In this document: piece after piece, positions 10,701 through 21,580 of the stretch
Position numbering within the stretch: position 1 is the first letter of the stretch
Layout of the letters: every line of letters starts with the position of its first letter
NCBI RefSeq assembly: GCF_013415125.1
Contig: NZ_JACCDE010000014.1
Location: forward strand, 58,220-122,219
From: Vreelandella glaciei
GTDB taxonomy: Bacteria > Pseudomonadota > Gammaproteobacteria > Pseudomonadales > Halomonadaceae
DNA: 64,000 bases
Direction: 5' to 3'
The notes under the pieces: generated by a model
Told to the model about the DNA's origin: nothing
Database searches by the model: none
What the model saw: only the letters and a program-made list of their open reading frames with translations
Translations under genes and position numbers: made by a program

Positions 10701-12011
10701 AAACGCCTGGATACCCAGACGGTGAAGCGTGGGCGCGCGGTTAAGCAGTACCGGGTGTTCGCGGATAACATCAGCGAGGATGTCCCACACTTCCGGCAGC
10801 TCGCGCTCGACCATCTTCTTGGCGGCTTTGATCGTTGAGGCGTAGCCCAGCGACTGCAGCTTGGAGTAGATAAACGGCTTAAACAGCTCAAGCGCCATTT
10901 TCTTGGGCAAACCACACTGGTGCAGACGCAGCGTCGGACCTACGGTGATGACCGAACGGCCCGAGTAGTCGACGCGCTTACCCAGCAAGTTCTGACGGAA
11001 ACGGCCCTGCTTACCTTTGATCATATCGGCGAGCGATTTCAGCGGACGCTTGTTAGAGCCCGTGATCGCGCGGCCACGACGACCATTATCCAGCAGTGCA
11101 TCGACCGCTTCCTGAAGCATACGCTTCTCGTTACGCACGATAATATCCGGCGCATTGAGGTCAAGCAGACGCTTCAGGCGGTTGTTACGGTTGATCACAC
11201 GACGGTAAAGGTCGTTGAGATCAGAGGTCGCGAAGCGGCCACCGTCCAACGGCACCAGCGGACGCAGGTCCGGCGGCAGCACGGGCAGCACTTCCATGAC
11301 CATCCACGCCGGCGCGTTGCCAGAGTGGTAGAAGGCTTCAAGCAGCTTAAGGCGCTTGGAGAGCTTCTTGATCTTGGTTTCAGAGTTGGTCTGCGGAATT
11401 TCTTCACGCAGGTGGTTAATCTCTTCTTCCAGATCGATATCTTTGAGCAGCTCTTGAACGGCTTCGGCACCCATGCGGGCGTCAAAGTCGTCGCCAAACT
11501 CTTCCAGTGCTTCAAAGTACTGCTCGTCGTTCATCAGCTGACCACGCTCCAGCGTGGTCATGCCTGGATCGATCACGACAAAGCTTTCGAAGTACAGCAC
11601 GCGCTCGATATCACGCAAGGTCATATCGAGGAACATGCCAATACGCGACGGCAGTGACTTCAAAAACCAAATGTGAGCAACCGGGGAAGCCAGCTCAATG
11701 TGCCCCATGCGCTCACGGCGCACGGCGGCTTTGGTCACTTCAACGCCACATTTTTCGCAGATAATACCGCGGTGCTTCATGCGCTTATATTTGCCGCACA
11801 AGCACTCATAGTCTTTTACCGGACCAAAAATCTTGGCGCAGAACAGGCCGTCCCGCTCCGGTTTAAAGGTACGGTAGTTGATGGTCTCAGGCTTCTTCAC
11901 CTCGCCAAACGACCAGGAGCGAATCATGTCCGGCGACGCCAGGGTAATCTTGATCGCGTCAAACTCTTCGGACTGAGACTGCGATTTGAGTACTTTCACC
12001 AAATCTTTCAT
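7797..12011 (-). CDS. rpoC: RNA polymerase beta-prime subunit
   Basis: Beta-prime is the catalytic Mg-binding half of RNA polymerase. The 1404-residue product starts [20 protein letters not shown]. It shows the N-terminal zinc site (LCGKYKR then ICEKCGVEV, around residues 70-90), the invariant catalytic [12 protein letters not shown] and the second zinc cluster near [15 protein letters not shown]. Length matches gammaproteobacterial RpoC. It follows rpoB by 10 nt and is the last gene of the rplJL-rpoBC unit. Confidence 0.98.
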   Translation of the reverse strand: MKDLVKVLKSQSQSEEFDAIKITLASPDMIRSWSFGEVKKPETINYRTFKPERDGLFCAKIFGPVKDYECLCGKYKRMKHRGIICEKCGVEVTKAAVRRERMGHIELASPVAHIWFLKSLPSRIGMFLDMTLRDIERVLYFESFVVIDPGMTTLERGQLMNDEQYFEALEEFGDDFDARMGAEAVQELLKDIDLEEEINHLREEIPQTNSETKIKKLSKRLKLLEAFYHSGNAPAWMVMEVLPVLPPDLRPLVPLDGGRFATSDLNDLYRRVINRNNRLKRLLDLNAPDIIVRNEKRMLQEAVDALLDNGRRGRAITGSNKRPLKSLADMIKGKQGRFRQNLLGKRVDYSGRSVITVGPTLRLHQCGLPKKMALELFKPFIYSKLQSLGYASTIKAAKKMVERELPEVWDILADVIREHPVLLNRAPTLHRLGIQAFEPLLIEGKAIQLHPLVCAAYNADFDGDQMAVHVPLTLEAQLEARALMMATNNVLSPANGEPIIVPSQDVVLGLYYMTREKINAKGEGMVFSDLNEVERAFGTQSVSLHARVKVRLDEIDIEEETGVRSFHRRIYDTTVGRAMLFRILPEGVPFALIDQPMKKKAISSLINEVYRRAGLKPTVIFADQLMYTGFRLATWSGASIGVNDFVIPEAKTEIVDAAEAEVKEIEDQFSSGLVTAGEKYNKVIDIWSKANDKVAKAMMVGISKETVIDRDGNEVEQDSFNSVFIMADSGARGSAAQIRQLAGMRGLMAKPDGSIIETPIVANFREGLNVLQYFISTHGARKGLADTALKTANSGYLTRRLVDVAQDLVITEVDCGTENGLTLHPIIEGGDIIVPLSQRVLGRVVAQDVVHPGSGEVQLAKGTLLDEKWCAELDTMGVDEIVVRSTITCETAHGVCASCYGRDLARGHQVNIGEAVGVIAAQSIGEPGTQLTMRTFHIGGAASRSSAVDSVQVKHGGKVRLHNIKHVERGDGKLVVVSRSSALAVADDHGREREYYKLPYGAELSVRDGDVVDAGSIVAKWDPHTHPIVAEVEGKAQFIDLDEGVTMHRSVDEMTGLSSIEVIESAARPMAGRDKRPMVMLQDNAGEYVSVSGSNTPVQYLLPGNSIISVDDGVTIGVGEVVARIPVEASANKDITGGLPRVADLFEARKPKESSILAEISGVVSFGKETKGKRRLMITPESGDPFEALIPKWRQIAVFEGEAVEKGEVISDGPSNPHDILRLLGVEELAKYITAEVQDVYRLQGVGINDKHIEVIVRQMLRKVEIADSGDSDFITGDQAELVRVLEQNIRLEKEKKFPAKYQRMLLGITKASLATESFISAASFQETTRVLTEAAVTGKRDYLRGLKENVVVGRLIPAGTGLTHHAERRRKREGVEQLLNPSATEVEQELGAQLTALDSDDEL

Positions 12012-12021
12012 GGGACGGCTC

Positions 12022-15000
12022 CTAGCTCTCTAACTCGATATCGATGCCCAGCGAGCGGATTTCCTTCACCAGTACGTTGAAGGATTCCGGCATGCCTGCC
12101 TGCATGGTGTGGTCGCCATCCACGATGTTTTTATACATCTTGGTGCGGCCTTCGACGTCGTCCGACTTGACGGTGAGCATCTCTTGTAGCGTGTATGCGG
12201 CGCCGTAAGCTTCCAACGCCCACACTTCCATCTCACCGAAGCGCTGACCACCGAATTGCGCCTTACCACCCAAGGGCTGCTGGGTAACCAGCGAGTAAGA
12301 ACCGGTAGAACGCGCGTGCATCTTGTCGTCTACCAAGTGGTTAAGCTTCAGCATGTACATGTAGCCGACGGTAACCGGACGATCAAAGGCGTCACCGGTA
12401 CGGCCATCGAACAGGGCCATCTGCCCCGATTCAGGGATGTCCGCCAGCTTCAGCAGGTGCTTGATTTCGTGCTCTTTAGCACCGTCAAACACCGGCGTTG
12501 CCATCGGCACACCGCCTTTGAGGTTCTTCGCCAGGGCGATGATTTCATCGTCGGTCAGGGAATCGAGATCTTCAACACGTGTACCCTGGGTATTGTAGAT
12601 CTGCCCCAGGAAGTCACGAATCTCCGCGACTTGCTGACCGCGTGCGTCGCGCAGCATGGCTTCGATCTTGACGCCCAAGCCACGTGCCGCCATGCCCAGG
12701 TGCGTCTCAAGGATCTGACCAACGTTCATCCGCGACGGTACGCCCAGCGGGTTTAGCACCACGTCGACCGGCTCGCCCTTCTCGTCAAACGGCATGTCTT
12801 CGATCGGCATAATGGCCGAGATAACACCTTTGTTACCGTGACGACCCGCCATCTTGTCGCCTGGCTGGATGCGACGCTTAACAGCCATGTAGACTTTAAC
12901 GATTTTCAGCACGCCCGGCGCGAGGTCATCGCCCTGGGTCAGCTTGCGCTTCTTATCTTCAAAGCGCTCGTCCATCTCTTTACGACGGTTTTCAAGCTGC
13001 TCGTCGGCCTGAGCCAACAGCTCATTGTAGGACTCATCCTGCATGCGCAGTTTGAACCACTGCTGGCGCGGCAGCTCATCCAGGTATGCCTCGTCTAGCA
13101 CGTCGCCCTTTTTGAGGTTCGGACCGCCATTGACAGCTTGGCCATCAAGGGTGCGCTGTAGGCGCTCAAAAGTGGCGTCTTCAGCAATCCGGTACGTCTC
13201 TTGCAGATCCTTACGCACTTCATCAAGCTGCGTACGCTCAATGGAGAGTGCGCGAGAGTCTTTATCAACGCCGTCACGAGTAAACACCTGAACGTCGATG
13301 ACCGTGCCTTTCATGCCGGTCGGGGCACGCAGGGAAGTATCTTTAACGTCAGACGCTTTCTCACCGAAGATGGCACGCAACAGCTTCTCTTCTGGCGTCA
13401 GCTGGGTTTCACCTTTCGGCGTCACCTTACCGACCAGAATGTCACCGGGGCCAACTTCAGCACCGATGTAAACAACGCCCGCCTCATCCAGCTTGGAGAG
13501 CGCAGACTCACCCACGTTCGGGATATCGGAAGTAATCTCCTCCGAGCCTAACTTGGTGTCGCGAGACACACAGGTCAGTTCCTGAATATGAATCGTCGTG
13601 AAACGGTCCTCTTGAACGACCCGCTCGGAAAGCAGGATCGAGTCCTCGAAGTTGTAACCGTTCCAGGGCATAAACGCGATGCGCATGTTCTGGCCAAGGG
13701 CCAGGTCACCCATGTCGACAGACGGGCCGTCGGCGAGAATATCGCCACGCGCCACGTTGTCACCAGGCCGCACGATGGGGCGCTGGTTCATACAGGTGTT
13801 CTGGTTCGAGCGGGTGTACTTGGTCAGGTTGTAGATATCCACACCGGCTTCACCGCCGATAATTTCATCTTCATTAACCCGTACCACCACACGACGCGCA
13901 TCCACGGAATCAATCACGCCGCCGCGATTGGCCACCGCACAGACGCCGGAGTCACGGGCAACAAAGCGCTCCATGCCCGTACCTACCAACGGCTTATCAG
14001 CACGCAGGGTCGGCACCGCCTGACGCTGCATGTTAGAACCCATCAAGGCGCGGTTGGCGTCATCGTGCTCCAGGAACGGAATCAATGCCGCTGCGACGGA
14101 GACGACCTGACGTGGCGATACGTCCATTAGCGTCACTTGCTCAGGACGCATAAAGGTCGTTTCACCGCGGTGACGAACCTGAACTAGGTCATCACTTAGT
14201 TTGTTGGACTCATCTACCGCTGCTGACGCCTGGGCGATAACAAAGTCGCCCTCTTCGATCGCCGAGAGGTGGACGATATCGTCCGTCAACTGACGATCAA
14301 CCACTTTACGGTACGGCGTTTCAAGGAAACCGTAGCTGTTAGTGTGGCTGTAGGTGGCCAGCGAGTTAATCAGACCGATGTTCGGGCCTTCTGGCGTTTC
14401 GATCGGGCATAGACGCCCGTAGTGCGTGGCGTGAACGTCACGTACTTCGAAGCCAGCGCGCTCACGGGTCAAACCACCGGGGCCGAGTGCAGACACACGA
14501 CGCTTGTGGGTCACTTCCGAAAGCGGGTTGTTCTGATCCATAAACTGCGAAAGCTGGCTGGAACCGAAGAACTCTTTTACCGCCGCCGCAACGGGCTTGG
14601 CGTTGATCAAGTCTTGCGGCATCAGGCCTTCGCTTTCCGCCATGGAAAGACGCTCTTTGACGGCACGCTCTACACGCACCAAGCCAACGCGGAACTGGTT
14701 CTCGGCCATTTCGCCCACACAGCGAATACGGCGGTTACCCAGGTGATCGATATCGTCAACGTCACCGAAGCCGTTACGAATACTGATCAGCTCGCGCAGC
14801 ACATCAAGGATGTCTTTACGATCCAGTACGCCGGAGCCGGTATCGGTATCACGGCGCAGACGGCGGTTGAACTTCATGCGGCCAACGCCCGACAGGTCGT
14901 AGCGGTCCTCAGAGAAGAACAGGTTGTTAAACAGCGTCTCAGCAGACTCTTTGGTCGGCGGCTCGCCGGGACGCATCATGCGGTAAATTTCGACTAACGC

Positions 15001-16098
15001 TTCAAGCGCGGAATTAGTAGCATCCAGCTTCAAGGTGTCGGAAATGAATGAACCGCAGTCGAGATCATTGGTGTAGAGCGTTTCGACCAGGGTAATGCCG
15101 CCCTGGGCCATGCGCTCAAGCACTTCTGGTGTGATCTCGGTATTACACGGGCAGATCAGCTCGCCTGTTTTAGAGTCGATTTGATCTTTTGCCAGGGTTT
15201 TACCGAATAGGTATTCCATCGGCACATCCAGACGCTCAAGACCGGCTTTTTCAAGCTGGCGAATATGCTTCTGGGTAATCCGACGCCCCTCTTCAACGAT
15301 CACATTACCTTCGTCATCTTTGATGTCGAAAGTAGCCGTCTCGCCGCGCAGGCGCGACGGAACCAGCTCCACATAGAAACCGGATTTCTCAATGTGAAAG
15401 ACGCTGGTTTCAAAGAACTCGGCCAGGATCTCTTCGGTGTTCATCCCTAACGCACGCATCAGCACCGACGCCGGCAGTTTGCGGCGACGGTCAATACGTA
15501 CAAAGACGTTGTCTTTGGGGTCAAACTCAAAGTCTAACCAAGAACCACGGTAAGGAATCACCCGGGCTGAATAGAGCAGCTTACCGGAAGAGTGACTCTT
15601 ACCTTTGTCATGATCGAAGAACACACCGGGTGAGCGGTGGAGCTGGGAAACGATAACCCGCTCAGTACCGTTGATAACAAAGGTACCGTTCTCGGTCATC
15701 AGGGGGATTTCCCCCATGTAGACTTCCTGCTCTTTAATATCTTTGATTGCTTTGTTTGAGGAGTCGCGATCATAGATGATCAAGCGAACCTTCACGCGCA
15801 GCGGGGCGGAGTAAGTGACGCCGCGCAGCTGGCACTCCTTAACATCGAACGCCGGCGTGCCGAAACGGTAGCTGACATACTCAAGCGCCGCATTACCGGA
15901 GAAGCTCTCAATCGGAAACACGGACTTAAAAGCCGCGTGCAAGCCGACTTCGTGACGCTCGTCGGGCGAACGATCTTGCTGGAGGAAGTCGTAATAGGAA
16001 TCAAGCTGGATCGCCAGCAAGTAAGGCACATCCATCACTTGGGGCAGTTTGCCGAAATCCTTGCGGATGCGTTTTTTCTCAGTATATGAGTAAGCCAT
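12022..16098 (-). CDS. rpoB: RNA polymerase beta subunit
   Basis: Beta subunit of RNA polymerase. The 1358-residue product starts [20 protein letters not shown]. The rifampicin-binding region [20 protein letters not shown] followed by RVSALGPGG is wild type at the usual resistance positions (Asp, His and Ser all present). A GGGGA Shine-Dalgarno precedes the ATG. It follows rplL across a 270-nt gap with a strong hairpin/T-tract that likely works as a partial terminator, as in E. coli. rpoC follows 10 nt later. Confidence 0.98.
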   Translation of the reverse strand: MAYSYTEKKRIRKDFGKLPQVMDVPYLLAIQLDSYYDFLQQDRSPDERHEVGLHAAFKSVFPIESFSGNAALEYVSYRFGTPAFDVKECQLRGVTYSAPLRVKVRLIIYDRDSSNKAIKDIKEQEVYMGEIPLMTENGTFVINGTERVIVSQLHRSPGVFFDHDKGKSHSSGKLLYSARVIPYRGSWLDFEFDPKDNVFVRIDRRRKLPASVLMRALGMNTEEILAEFFETSVFHIEKSGFYVELVPSRLRGETATFDIKDDEGNVIVEEGRRITQKHIRQLEKAGLERLDVPMEYLFGKTLAKDQIDSKTGELICPCNTEITPEVLERMAQGGITLVETLYTNDLDCGSFISDTLKLDATNSALEALVEIYRMMRPGEPPTKESAETLFNNLFFSEDRYDLSGVGRMKFNRRLRRDTDTGSGVLDRKDILDVLRELISIRNGFGDVDDIDHLGNRRIRCVGEMAENQFRVGLVRVERAVKERLSMAESEGLMPQDLINAKPVAAAVKEFFGSSQLSQFMDQNNPLSEVTHKRRVSALGPGGLTRERAGFEVRDVHATHYGRLCPIETPEGPNIGLINSLATYSHTNSYGFLETPYRKVVDRQLTDDIVHLSAIEEGDFVIAQASAAVDESNKLSDDLVQVRHRGETTFMRPEQVTLMDVSPRQVVSVAAALIPFLEHDDANRALMGSNMQRQAVPTLRADKPLVGTGMERFVARDSGVCAVANRGGVIDSVDARRVVVRVNEDEIIGGEAGVDIYNLTKYTRSNQNTCMNQRPIVRPGDNVARGDILADGPSVDMGDLALGQNMRIAFMPWNGYNFEDSILLSERVVQEDRFTTIHIQELTCVSRDTKLGSEEITSDIPNVGESALSKLDEAGVVYIGAEVGPGDILVGKVTPKGETQLTPEEKLLRAIFGEKASDVKDTSLRAPTGMKGTVIDVQVFTRDGVDKDSRALSIERTQLDEVRKDLQETYRIAEDATFERLQRTLDGQAVNGGPNLKKGDVLDEAYLDELPRQQWFKLRMQDESYNELLAQADEQLENRRKEMDERFEDKKRKLTQGDDLAPGVLKIVKVYMAVKRRIQPGDKMAGRHGNKGVISAIMPIEDMPFDEKGEPVDVVLNPLGVPSRMNVGQILETHLGMAARGLGVKIEAMLRDARGQQVAEIRDFLGQIYNTQGTRVEDLDSLTDDEIIALAKNLKGGVPMATPVFDGAKEHEIKHLLKLADIPESGQMALFDGRTGDAFDRPVTVGYMYMLKLNHLVDDKMHARSTGSYSLVTQQPLGGKAQFGGQRFGEMEVWALEAYGAAYTLQEMLTVKSDDVEGRTKMYKNIVDGDHTMQAGMPESFNVLVKEIRSLGIDIELES

Positions 16099-16293
16099 CT
16101 GTATTCCCCAGCTTGTTCACCATGGGTGACCGATGCGTGGTCATCGCTGCCCGGCGGGCTTCGTCAGACACAGACAGCAAGCTCCTAAATCGGTAGCTCG
16201 CCGTCGAAAATCTAGTTCGATAACACTGTAGTCGATAACACTATTTCTACGTTTCTATTGCGACTGCGATTAATGAAACACCAGTTGCAACAG

Positions 16294-16328
16294 AAAAAGG
16301 CCGGCAGCGGGATATCCCGCCGCCAGCC
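16294..16328 (-). terminator. Attenuator/terminator between rplL and rpoB
   Basis: A 13-bp stem (16299-16311 with 16316-16328, two G-U pairs) with a 4-nt ATAT loop is followed on the minus strand by TTTTTCTG. It lies 40 nt after the rplL stop and 196 nt before rpoB. In E. coli a partial terminator at this place lowers rpoBC expression relative to the L10/L12 genes; the same role is inferred here. Confidence 0.8.
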
Positions 16329-16368
16329 GTGGAAGCTTACGCAGCGCGTAAAGCCGTCCGCACAATAA

Positions 16369-16737
16369 TTACTTGAGCTCGACGGTTGCGCCCGCTTCTT
16401 CCAGCTTAGCTTTAGCTGCTTCAGCGTCGTCCTTAGACAGACCTTCTTTGATGGTCGCCGGAGCGCCGTCAACAGCACCTTTAGCTTCTTTCAAGCCAAG
16501 GCCAGTGATCTCACGTACTGCTTTGATCACGTTAACTTTCTTGTCGCCAGCAGCGGTCAGAACGACGTCAAATTCAGTCTGTTCTTCAGCTACTTCGCCG
16601 CCAGCAGCCGGGCCAGCCATTACGGCAGCCGCTGCAGAAACGCCGAATTTCTCTTCCATTGCTTCGATCAGCTCGACAACTTCCATTACGGACATGTCGG
16701 CTACAGCATTGATGATATCGTCTTTAGACAGTGCCAT
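16369..16737 (-). CDS. rplL: 50S ribosomal protein L7/L12
   Basis: L7/L12 forms the multicopy stalk that recruits and stimulates translation GTPases. The 122-residue product starts [20 protein letters not shown] at 16737, the family start; an upstream in-frame ATG would add 18 atypical residues. The alanine-rich hinge [18 protein letters not shown] and the C-terminal [13 protein letters not shown] domain are present. It follows rplJ by 127 nt and precedes the rpoB attenuator. Confidence 0.97.
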   Translation of the reverse strand: MALSKDDIINAVADMSVMEVVELIEAMEEKFGVSAAAAVMAGPAAGGEVAEEQTEFDVVLTAAGDKKVNVIKAVREITGLGLKEAKGAVDGAPATIKEGLSKDDAEAAKAKLEEAGATVELK

Positions 16738-16864
16738 TGTTTCATTCCTAACTTTGCGGGAGTCTCGGTCAGCCGAGGACTCAGGATTCATTGCTCGGTT
16801 CAGGCAGCGCGCTGATGATGGCTTATACCGTCATACCGTTTGCGCCGCCTGCAAGAAACGCTGC

Positions 16865-17371
16865 TTAAGCAGCTTCGGCTTCTTGCTTCTGGTCGCGCAG
16901 AGCGGCCAGAGTACGAACCAGCTTGCCAGCGGAGGCTTCTTTCATTACCGACATCAACTTGGCAATTGCTTCGTCGTAAGTCGGTAGGGTTGCCAGACGG
17001 TCGATGTCAGCAGCCGGAATCAGCTCACCTTCGTAGGCCAACGCTTTTACTTCGAAGTTCTTGTCCGTTTTAGCAAACTCTTTGAACAGACGAGCAGCAG
17101 CGCCCGGATGATCAGTAGAGAAGGCCAACAACGTAGGACCAACGAAGCTATCGTTCAGGCACTCCCACTGAGTGCCCTCGAGAGCGCGGCGAGCCAGCGT
17201 ATTACGAACAACACGCAGCTCTACACCATTCTCACGCGCTTGCTTGCGCAGATCGGTCATTTTACCAACCGTAACGCCGCGAGAATCAGCAACTACGACG
17301 GAGAGTGCGCCCTTGGCCGCTTCACTGACCTCGGCAACAATCGCTTTCTTGCCTTCAAGTGCTAGTGGCAC
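16865..17371 (-). CDS. rplJ: 50S ribosomal protein L10
   Basis: L10 anchors L7/L12 dimers to the 50S subunit and, as the L10-L12 complex, represses its own mRNA. The start chosen is GTG 17371-17369 ([19 protein letters not shown]), which has AAGGAG 8 nt upstream. It gives 168 residues, close to the usual length; a longer in-frame extension of 58 residues would run through the leader and is rejected. The 324-nt leader upstream contains a perfect hairpin just before the ribosome binding site. Confidence 0.95.
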   Translation of the reverse strand: MPLALEGKKAIVAEVSEAAKGALSVVVADSRGVTVGKMTDLRKQARENGVELRVVRNTLARRALEGTQWECLNDSFVGPTLLAFSTDHPGAAARLFKEFAKTDKNFEVKALAYEGELIPAADIDRLATLPTYDEAIAKLMSVMKEASAGKLVRTLAALRDQKQEAEAA

Positions 17372-17695
17372 AGTGATCACTCCTTCGTGCCGGAACCCAA
17401 GAAGGTTCCGGTGGTTACCATCTCTTTCCGCTCTTAATTGCAAAAAAATTGCAATGCGGAAAGCCTTGGGGATGGTGCTCACCAGAAAGCTTTCAAGCTT
17501 AACCAACTGGCGGCCACACCATCTGCGCAGGCGCTTATGAGGCAATTAAGCCGCCCCTGTATATACAAAATGCTAAGTGTACATACTAAGCGCGGCACCT
17601 GCGGTCTTTGACGATGCCCCGGCCAGTGTTAATAACCAAACGGGGGACCGCAAAGTTCTTGCTCGGTTCCTACAAAAAAACCAACGATTACTCGC
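17372..17695 (-). promoter_or_regulatory. rplJ leader region (candidate L10-binding leader)
   Basis: This 324-nt gene-free stretch separates rplA from rplJ and includes the leader upstream of rplJ. CCGGAACC and GGTTCCGG (17390-17397 and 17404-17411) form a perfect 8-bp hairpin immediately upstream of the AAGGAG ribosome binding site. A run GCAATTTTTTTGCAATT on the minus strand lies further upstream. In gammaproteobacteria this gap carries the L10(L12)4-binding leader, and that role is inferred here. I did not resolve a convincing promoter. Confidence 0.6.
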
Positions 17696-18388
17696 TTATG
17701 CGAAAGCAGAGTGATCGATTGTTAAACCCGGGCCCATGGTAGTGGACAGAGTCATTTTTTTGAAGTAAATGCCTTTAGACGCGCTCGGCTTGAGGCGCTT
17801 AAGGTCAGCAACGAGGGCTTCCAGGTTACCGTTAATCGCTGCCACGTCAAAATCCACTTTACCCAGGGTAGTGTGGATAATGCCGTTTTTGTCAGTACGG
17901 AAACGCACTTGGCCCGCTTTGGCATTTTTAACCGCTGTCGCCACATCAGGCGTTACGGTGCCAACTTTCGGGTTTGGCATCAGGCCACGCGGACCTAGGA
18001 TCTGGCCCAACTGACCAACAACACGCATAGCATCTGGCGAAGCGATAACGACGTCAAAATCCATCACGCCTTTTTTCACTTGCTCAGCCAAGTCGTCCAT
18101 ACCCACGATGTCGGCACCGGCTTCTTTAGCGGCATCGGCATTGGCGCCCTGGGTAAAGACCGCAACGCGTACATCTTTACCCGTACCGTTAGGCATGACG
18201 GTAGCGCCACGCACAACCTGGTCAGATTTACGCGGGTCAACGCCAAGGTTGATAGCAACATCAACTGACTCCTTGAATTTAACCGTAGACAGCTCGGAGA
18301 GCAGCGCTACCGCTTCTTCAATAGAGTAGGCTTTGGTGGCGTCTACTTTTTCGCGAATAATTTTCGCACGCTTAGATAGTTTAGCCAT
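17696..18388 (-). CDS. rplA: 50S ribosomal protein L1
   Basis: L1 forms the mobile L1 stalk that handles deacylated tRNA and represses the rplK-rplA mRNA. The 230-residue product starts [20 protein letters not shown] and contains the signature [19 protein letters not shown]. It begins 2 nt after the rplK stop, consistent with translational coupling in the L11 operon. Confidence 0.97.
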   Translation of the reverse strand: MAKLSKRAKIIREKVDATKAYSIEEAVALLSELSTVKFKESVDVAINLGVDPRKSDQVVRGATVMPNGTGKDVRVAVFTQGANADAAKEAGADIVGMDDLAEQVKKGVMDFDVVIASPDAMRVVGQLGQILGPRGLMPNPKVGTVTPDVATAVKNAKAGQVRFRTDKNGIIHTTLGKVDFDVAAINGNLEALVADLKRLKPSASKGIYFKKMTLSTTMGPGLTIDHSAFA

Positions 18389-18390
18389 GA

Positions 18391-18822
18391 TCAGAGACCC
18401 TCCACGTTTAGGCCCATGCTGCGAGCACTGCCAGCAATGGTGCGCACAGCGGCATCAAGATTCGCAGCCGTTAAATCAGGCTCTTTCGTTTTGGCGATCT
18501 CTTCGAGCTGTTCACGCGTCACGGTGCCGACTTTCTTCTTGTTCGGCTCACCAGAACCGGACTTGATACCAGCAGCTTTCTTCAGCAGCACGGCAGCAGG
18601 CGGTGTCTTGGTGACGAACGTGAAGCTACGGTCTGAGTAGACAGTGATCACGACTGGCGTCGGCAGGCCCGGCTCAATTTCTTGAGTCGCGGCGTTGAAC
18701 GCCTTACAGAATTCCATGATGTTCACGCCGTGCTGACCCAGTGCTGGGCCTACCGGCGGGCTTGGATTGGCTTTACCTGCAGCAACCTGCAGTTTGATAT
18801 AAGCCTGTACTTTCTTGGCCAT
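18391..18822 (-). CDS. rplK: 50S ribosomal protein L11
   Basis: L11 is part of the GTPase-associated centre and is needed for RelA activation. The 143-residue product starts [20 protein letters not shown] and continues with the conserved [20 protein letters not shown]. It is the first gene of the L11 operon. The 112-nt gap to nusG holds a stem-rich stretch that may be the L1-binding control site. Confidence 0.97.
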   Translation of the reverse strand: MAKKVQAYIKLQVAAGKANPSPPVGPALGQHGVNIMEFCKAFNAATQEIEPGLPTPVVITVYSDRSFTFVTKTPPAAVLLKKAAGIKSGSGEPNKKKVGTVTREQLEEIAKTKEPDLTAANLDAAVRTIAGSARSMGLNVEGL

Positions 18823-18880
18823 CGTTTATGCTCCAATTGGGTAGTAACGCCCGAAGGCTCCCCGGTACCAACGAAACAAC
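18823..18880 (-). promoter_or_regulatory. rplK leader, candidate L1-binding site
   Basis: On the minus strand, the 40 nt before the rplK ATG include GGGGAGCCTTCGGGCGTT, which can form a short UUCG-capped stem, followed by TACTACCC and the TTGGAGC ribosome binding site. L1 of E. coli binds its mRNA at this position. The assignment rests on position and on the small hairpin only. Confidence 0.4.
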
Positions 18881-18910
18881 TACTTAGTTATTTCGCACGA
18901 ATCAAATACG

Positions 18911-18956
18911 CTTAGTCTTTCTCAACCTGCGAACTTATTCTTTCTCAACCTGAGAG
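18911..18956 (-). repeat. 23-bp tandem duplication of the nusG 3' end
   Basis: Two adjacent 23-bp units (18911-18933 and 18934-18956) both contain TCTTTCTCAACCTG and both start CTTA. The second unit holds the last codons and stop of nusG; the first is a near-copy just past the stop, which would encode the same tail and another stop. It is a tandem duplication of a gene terminus. Confidence 0.7.
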
Positions 18957-19468
18957 AATTCTAACTCAACAGGTGTAGAGCGCCCAAAGATCAGCACGCT
19001 GACATGCAGGCGACTCTTTTCATAATTAACTTCTTCGACGACGCCGTTAAAATCAGCAAACGGCCCGTCAACAACACGCACCGACTGGCCCGGCTCAAAC
19101 ATTGTTTTGGGCCGTGGCTTGTCGGTGCCATCTTTAACACGCAGCAAAATAGCGTCTGCTTCGCGTGATGTAATCGGTGCTGGCTTCTCTTTTGTTCCAC
19201 CGATAAAGCCCATAACACGTGGCGTCTCGTTGACGAGGTGCCATGTCTCATCGGCCATTTCCATCTCGACCAATACATAGCCAGGATAGAACTTACGCTC
19301 ACTCTTGCGACGCTTGCCGTCACGCATTTCGACGACTTCTTCGGTCGGCACCAGAATTTCGCCGAAGCGATCTTCCATACCGTACATTTTCACACGCTCG
19401 ATCAGTGAACGCATGACATGCTTTTCAAAGCCAGAATAAGCGTGAACGACGTACCAACGTTTGGACAT
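18935..19468 (-). CDS. nusG: Transcription termination/antitermination factor NusG
   Basis: NusG binds RNA polymerase through its NGN domain and Rho or S10 through its KOW domain. The 177-residue product starts [20 protein letters not shown] at 19468; upstream in-frame codons overlap secE and are not used. The C-terminal KOW motif [20 protein letters not shown] is present. It follows secE by 8 nt, the standard secE-nusG pair. Its 3' end is tandemly duplicated. Confidence 0.97.
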   Translation of the reverse strand: MSKRWYVVHAYSGFEKHVMRSLIERVKMYGMEDRFGEILVPTEEVVEMRDGKRRKSERKFYPGYVLVEMEMADETWHLVNETPRVMGFIGGTKEKPAPITSREADAILLRVKDGTDKPRPKTMFEPGQSVRVVDGPFADFNGVVEEVNYEKSRLHVSVLIFGRSTPVELEFSQVEKE

Positions 19469-19476
19469 GAAAGCTC

Positions 19477-19860
19477 CTAACCAATGACGCCGGACATCGC
19501 CCAGCCAAGAAGAGTGTCGATCAACCACAGCATTAGCCCCACCACCAAAACGGCCACTAGCACAATGGCAGTGGTCTGAATGGTTTCGGCACGGGTCGGC
19601 CATACAACGCGCTGAATCTCTTTCTTGGCGCTTCTGGCAAGCTCTACTAAATCACGACCCTTGGTAGTGGTTAGCGCGATCAAACCCGCAATCACACACA
19701 ACACCACTACGCCAAGCACGCGGTAGAGCAGGCCAATATCGGCGAAATAGGTATTACCAACAACAGCAATGACAAGCAGCGCTACGACCGCCGCCCACTT
19801 GAGCCCGTCATGGCGCGTCTGTTGCACCTCGGCGCCATGTTTTACAGAACCAGGCTTCAT
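19477..19860 (-). CDS. secE: Preprotein translocase subunit SecE
   Basis: SecE clamps the SecY channel in the inner membrane. The 127-residue product has three predicted hydrophobic segments (about residues 20-37, 46-63 and 95-118) as in E. coli SecE, with the conserved cytoplasmic segment [16 protein letters not shown] before the last one. It lies between tRNA-Trp and nusG and is co-directional with both, so it may be co-transcribed with the tRNA. Confidence 0.95.
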   Translation of the reverse strand: MKPGSVKHGAEVQQTRHDGLKWAAVVALLVIAVVGNTYFADIGLLYRVLGVVVLCVIAGLIALTTTKGRDLVELARSAKKEIQRVVWPTRAETIQTTAIVLVAVLVVGLMLWLIDTLLGWAMSGVIG

Positions 19861-19933
19861 AAAAACGAGACTCCTCAGGGTGCGGCGAACGATAAAAGAA
19901 TTTTGGAAAAAGACATACCAACCTGGGGAAGGT

Positions 19934-20009
<76 letters not shown>

Positions 20010-20095
20010 GTATCGTCGTACTGATTTTTTTACAACAACTACACTACATCTATCGATAAGCGTCTTTTTCAATCGCCTATACAACAGCGGGCGCC

Positions 20096-20124
20096 ATGGT
20101 AGCGAAGAAAGCCACTTCTGACAA
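20096..20124 (-). promoter_or_regulatory. Candidate promoter for tRNA-Trp/secE/nusG
   Basis: On the minus strand TTGTCA (complement of 20119-20124) and TACCAT (complement of 20096-20101) are 17 bp apart. This is a moderate match to sigma-70 elements. It lies downstream of the terminator of the tRNA-Tyr/Gly/Thr unit and about 87 nt before tRNA-Trp. Confidence 0.45.
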
Positions 20125-20170
20125 CCCCTTCTTTACGCTTAGGCATGCTACAACCCCACCTAAACGCAGA

Positions 20171-20200
20171 GACAAAAAAAGCGAGCTTCGCTCGCTTTAT
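20171..20200 (-). terminator. Terminator after tRNA-Thr
   Basis: GCGAGC-TTC-GCTCGC hairpin (20181-20195), extended by A/T pairs, is followed on the minus strand by seven T residues. It ends the tRNA-Tyr/Gly/Thr transcript and separates it from tRNA-Trp/secE. Confidence 0.85.
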
Positions 20201-20208
20201 CTGCAATA

Positions 20209-20283
20209 TGGAGCTCATGGACGGAATTGAACCGTCGACCTCACCCTTACCAAGGGTGTGCTCTACCCCTGAGCTACATGAGC
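20209..20283 (-). tRNA. tRNA-Thr (GGT)
   Basis: A 75-nt cloverleaf on the minus strand. The acceptor stem is GCTCATG/CATGAGC with discriminator T and encoded CCA. The anticodon loop TTGGTAA is flanked by a CACCC/GGGTG stem. It is the last gene of a Tyr-Gly-Thr tRNA transcript resembling the E. coli tyrU-glyT-thrT cluster. Confidence 0.97.
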
Positions 20284-20296
20284 TAAACACATCAAC

Positions 20297-20370
20297 TGGA
20301 GCGGGCGGCGGGAATCGAACCCGCACCATCAGCTTGGAAGGCTGAGGTTCTACCGTTGAACTACGCCCGC
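20297..20370 (-). tRNA. tRNA-Gly (TCC)
   Basis: A 74-nt cloverleaf on the minus strand. The acceptor stem is GCGGGCG/CGCCCGC with encoded CCA. The anticodon loop CTTCCAA gives anticodon TCC. It is the middle gene of the Tyr-Gly-Thr tRNA cluster. Confidence 0.97.
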
Positions 20371-20505
20371 AGAACCTGTCTTGAATGACAATCCGCTACG
20401 CGCCGCCTTATAGCCCCTTACCTTCTACCAAGCTATAAATCGTAGACAATGCCCGCTATCGGCTTTTCATTCAGCTGCACCGATTAAATCGCTGCGGCTT
20501 AATTC

Positions 20506-20589
<84 letters not shown>

Positions 20590-20596
20590 AATGTGG

Positions 20597-20630
20597 CGGC
20601 ACATTATGCCAGCCTTCAAAAATGTGTCAA
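20597..20630 (-). promoter_or_regulatory. Sigma-70 promoter of the tRNA-Tyr/Gly/Thr cluster
   Basis: On the minus strand TTGACA (complement of 20625-20630) and CATAAT (complement of 20603-20608) are 16 bp apart. The following discriminator is GC-rich (GTGCCGCC), as in stringently controlled stable-RNA promoters. The expected start is about 8 nt before tRNA-Tyr. Confidence 0.8.
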
Positions 20631-20740
20631 GTTTGGTAATCGTCTTAGCTATTAAAAGCTTAGCTAACCCATACTTTCAACATTAATGCCTTCTACATAG
20701 CAAGACGCTTACGCCTCGCCTTCGAACGCGCTGCATTCTG

Positions 20741-21580
20741 TCAAAGCAGCATTGAGAATGCAAGTCCCGCACGAATCTTTTCTAGCGACACAGGCTCCGG
20801 CACTCGCGGCGCGCCTGACATTTTGCCTGCACGCTCAGCAAAGGTCATTGGAAAACAGGCCTCTAAACCACCATAAACCATGTCAGGCCACACCGCATGA
20901 GGCACTTGCACCCCCCGCGAGACAACCCGGGCATCGCCACCGGTTAATAGCATCGGCAGCGCCACGCCTTGCTGATCACAGACTTCACTATAGATGCGAT
21001 TAATCGCGCTGACGGCCGCCATGTAGATACCATGATTGACGGCATCAACTGTACGCCGCCCTGGCTCTAGCAATTCATCCGCCTCGCTTTCTGGGTCGAT
21101 GGCCACATTGCGGGTGCCTAGCTTCAAGCTCTCTTTCATCAGGCGCAGCCCTGGGATAATAAAGCCGCCAAGATGGCTACCGCCCGGCAATACAAAGTCG
21201 ATAGTAATGGCACTGCCACAATCCACCGCACAGCAACCGCCTGCTAACTGATAGCCCGCCAGCGCTCCCATCCACCGATCAACGCCTAAACGCCCTGGCT
21301 CCTCATAGCCGTTGACGACCCCCAGCGCTTCATGAGTTGAGTGTGCCACGTGCACATGACGCACCCGGCGACGCAGTAAAGCAACCGTCTCTTCCAGCAC
21401 GGCCGCCCTGGCCACGCTTGAAATACGCACGGCCTCCACTACATCAAGATCCGGGATGTCAGCCCCTGGTCGCCACTCTTCACGGGTCCATACCGCCCCG
21501 CGCGATCGTATCTCGCTACTCTCGGCATCCTTGAGCCGCCATTTTGACAGCGTGTTGCCGATATCAAGGTCCAGAATCAT
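20741..21580 (-). CDS. coaX: Type III pantothenate kinase
   Basis: CoaX phosphorylates pantothenate in the first step of coenzyme A synthesis. The 279-residue product starts MILDLDIGNTLSKWRL, the ASKHA-fold phosphate-binding motif, and contains DRWMGALAGYQLAGGCCAVD with CGSAITIDFV and GGDARVVSRG. At 279 residues it is somewhat longer than typical. Its ATG overlaps the birA stop (ATGA), so the two are coupled; the birA-coaX pair is common in Pseudomonas and relatives. Confidence 0.93.
   Translation of the reverse strand: MILDLDIGNTLSKWRLKDAESSEIRSRGAVWTREEWRPGADIPDLDVVEAVRISSVARAAVLEETVALLRRRVRHVHVAHSTHEALGVVNGYEEPGRLGVDRWMGALAGYQLAGGCCAVDCGSAITIDFVLPGGSHLGGFIIPGLRLMKESLKLGTRNVAIDPESEADELLEPGRRTVDAVNHGIYMAAVSAINRIYSEVCDQQGVALPMLLTGGDARVVSRGVQVPHAVWPDMVYGGLEACFPMTFAERAGKMSGAPRVPEPVSLEKIRAGLAFSMLL

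Noticed and set aside
10920..11657. Long open frames antisense to rpoC and rpoB (for example 245 codons here)
   Set aside because: These are shadows of conserved polymerase codons: no family resemblance, no start signals, and the opposite strand is an essential gene.
16369..16791. Longer starts for rplL, rplJ, nusG and rpsL
   Set aside because: The extensions are not family-like and run through leaders or neighbouring genes; the internal starts have good ribosome binding sites and give standard lengths.
20010..20208. A second tuf gene beside the tRNA cluster as in E. coli
   Set aside because: Only tRNA genes, a terminator and a promoter-like region are present; secE follows tRNA-Trp directly.
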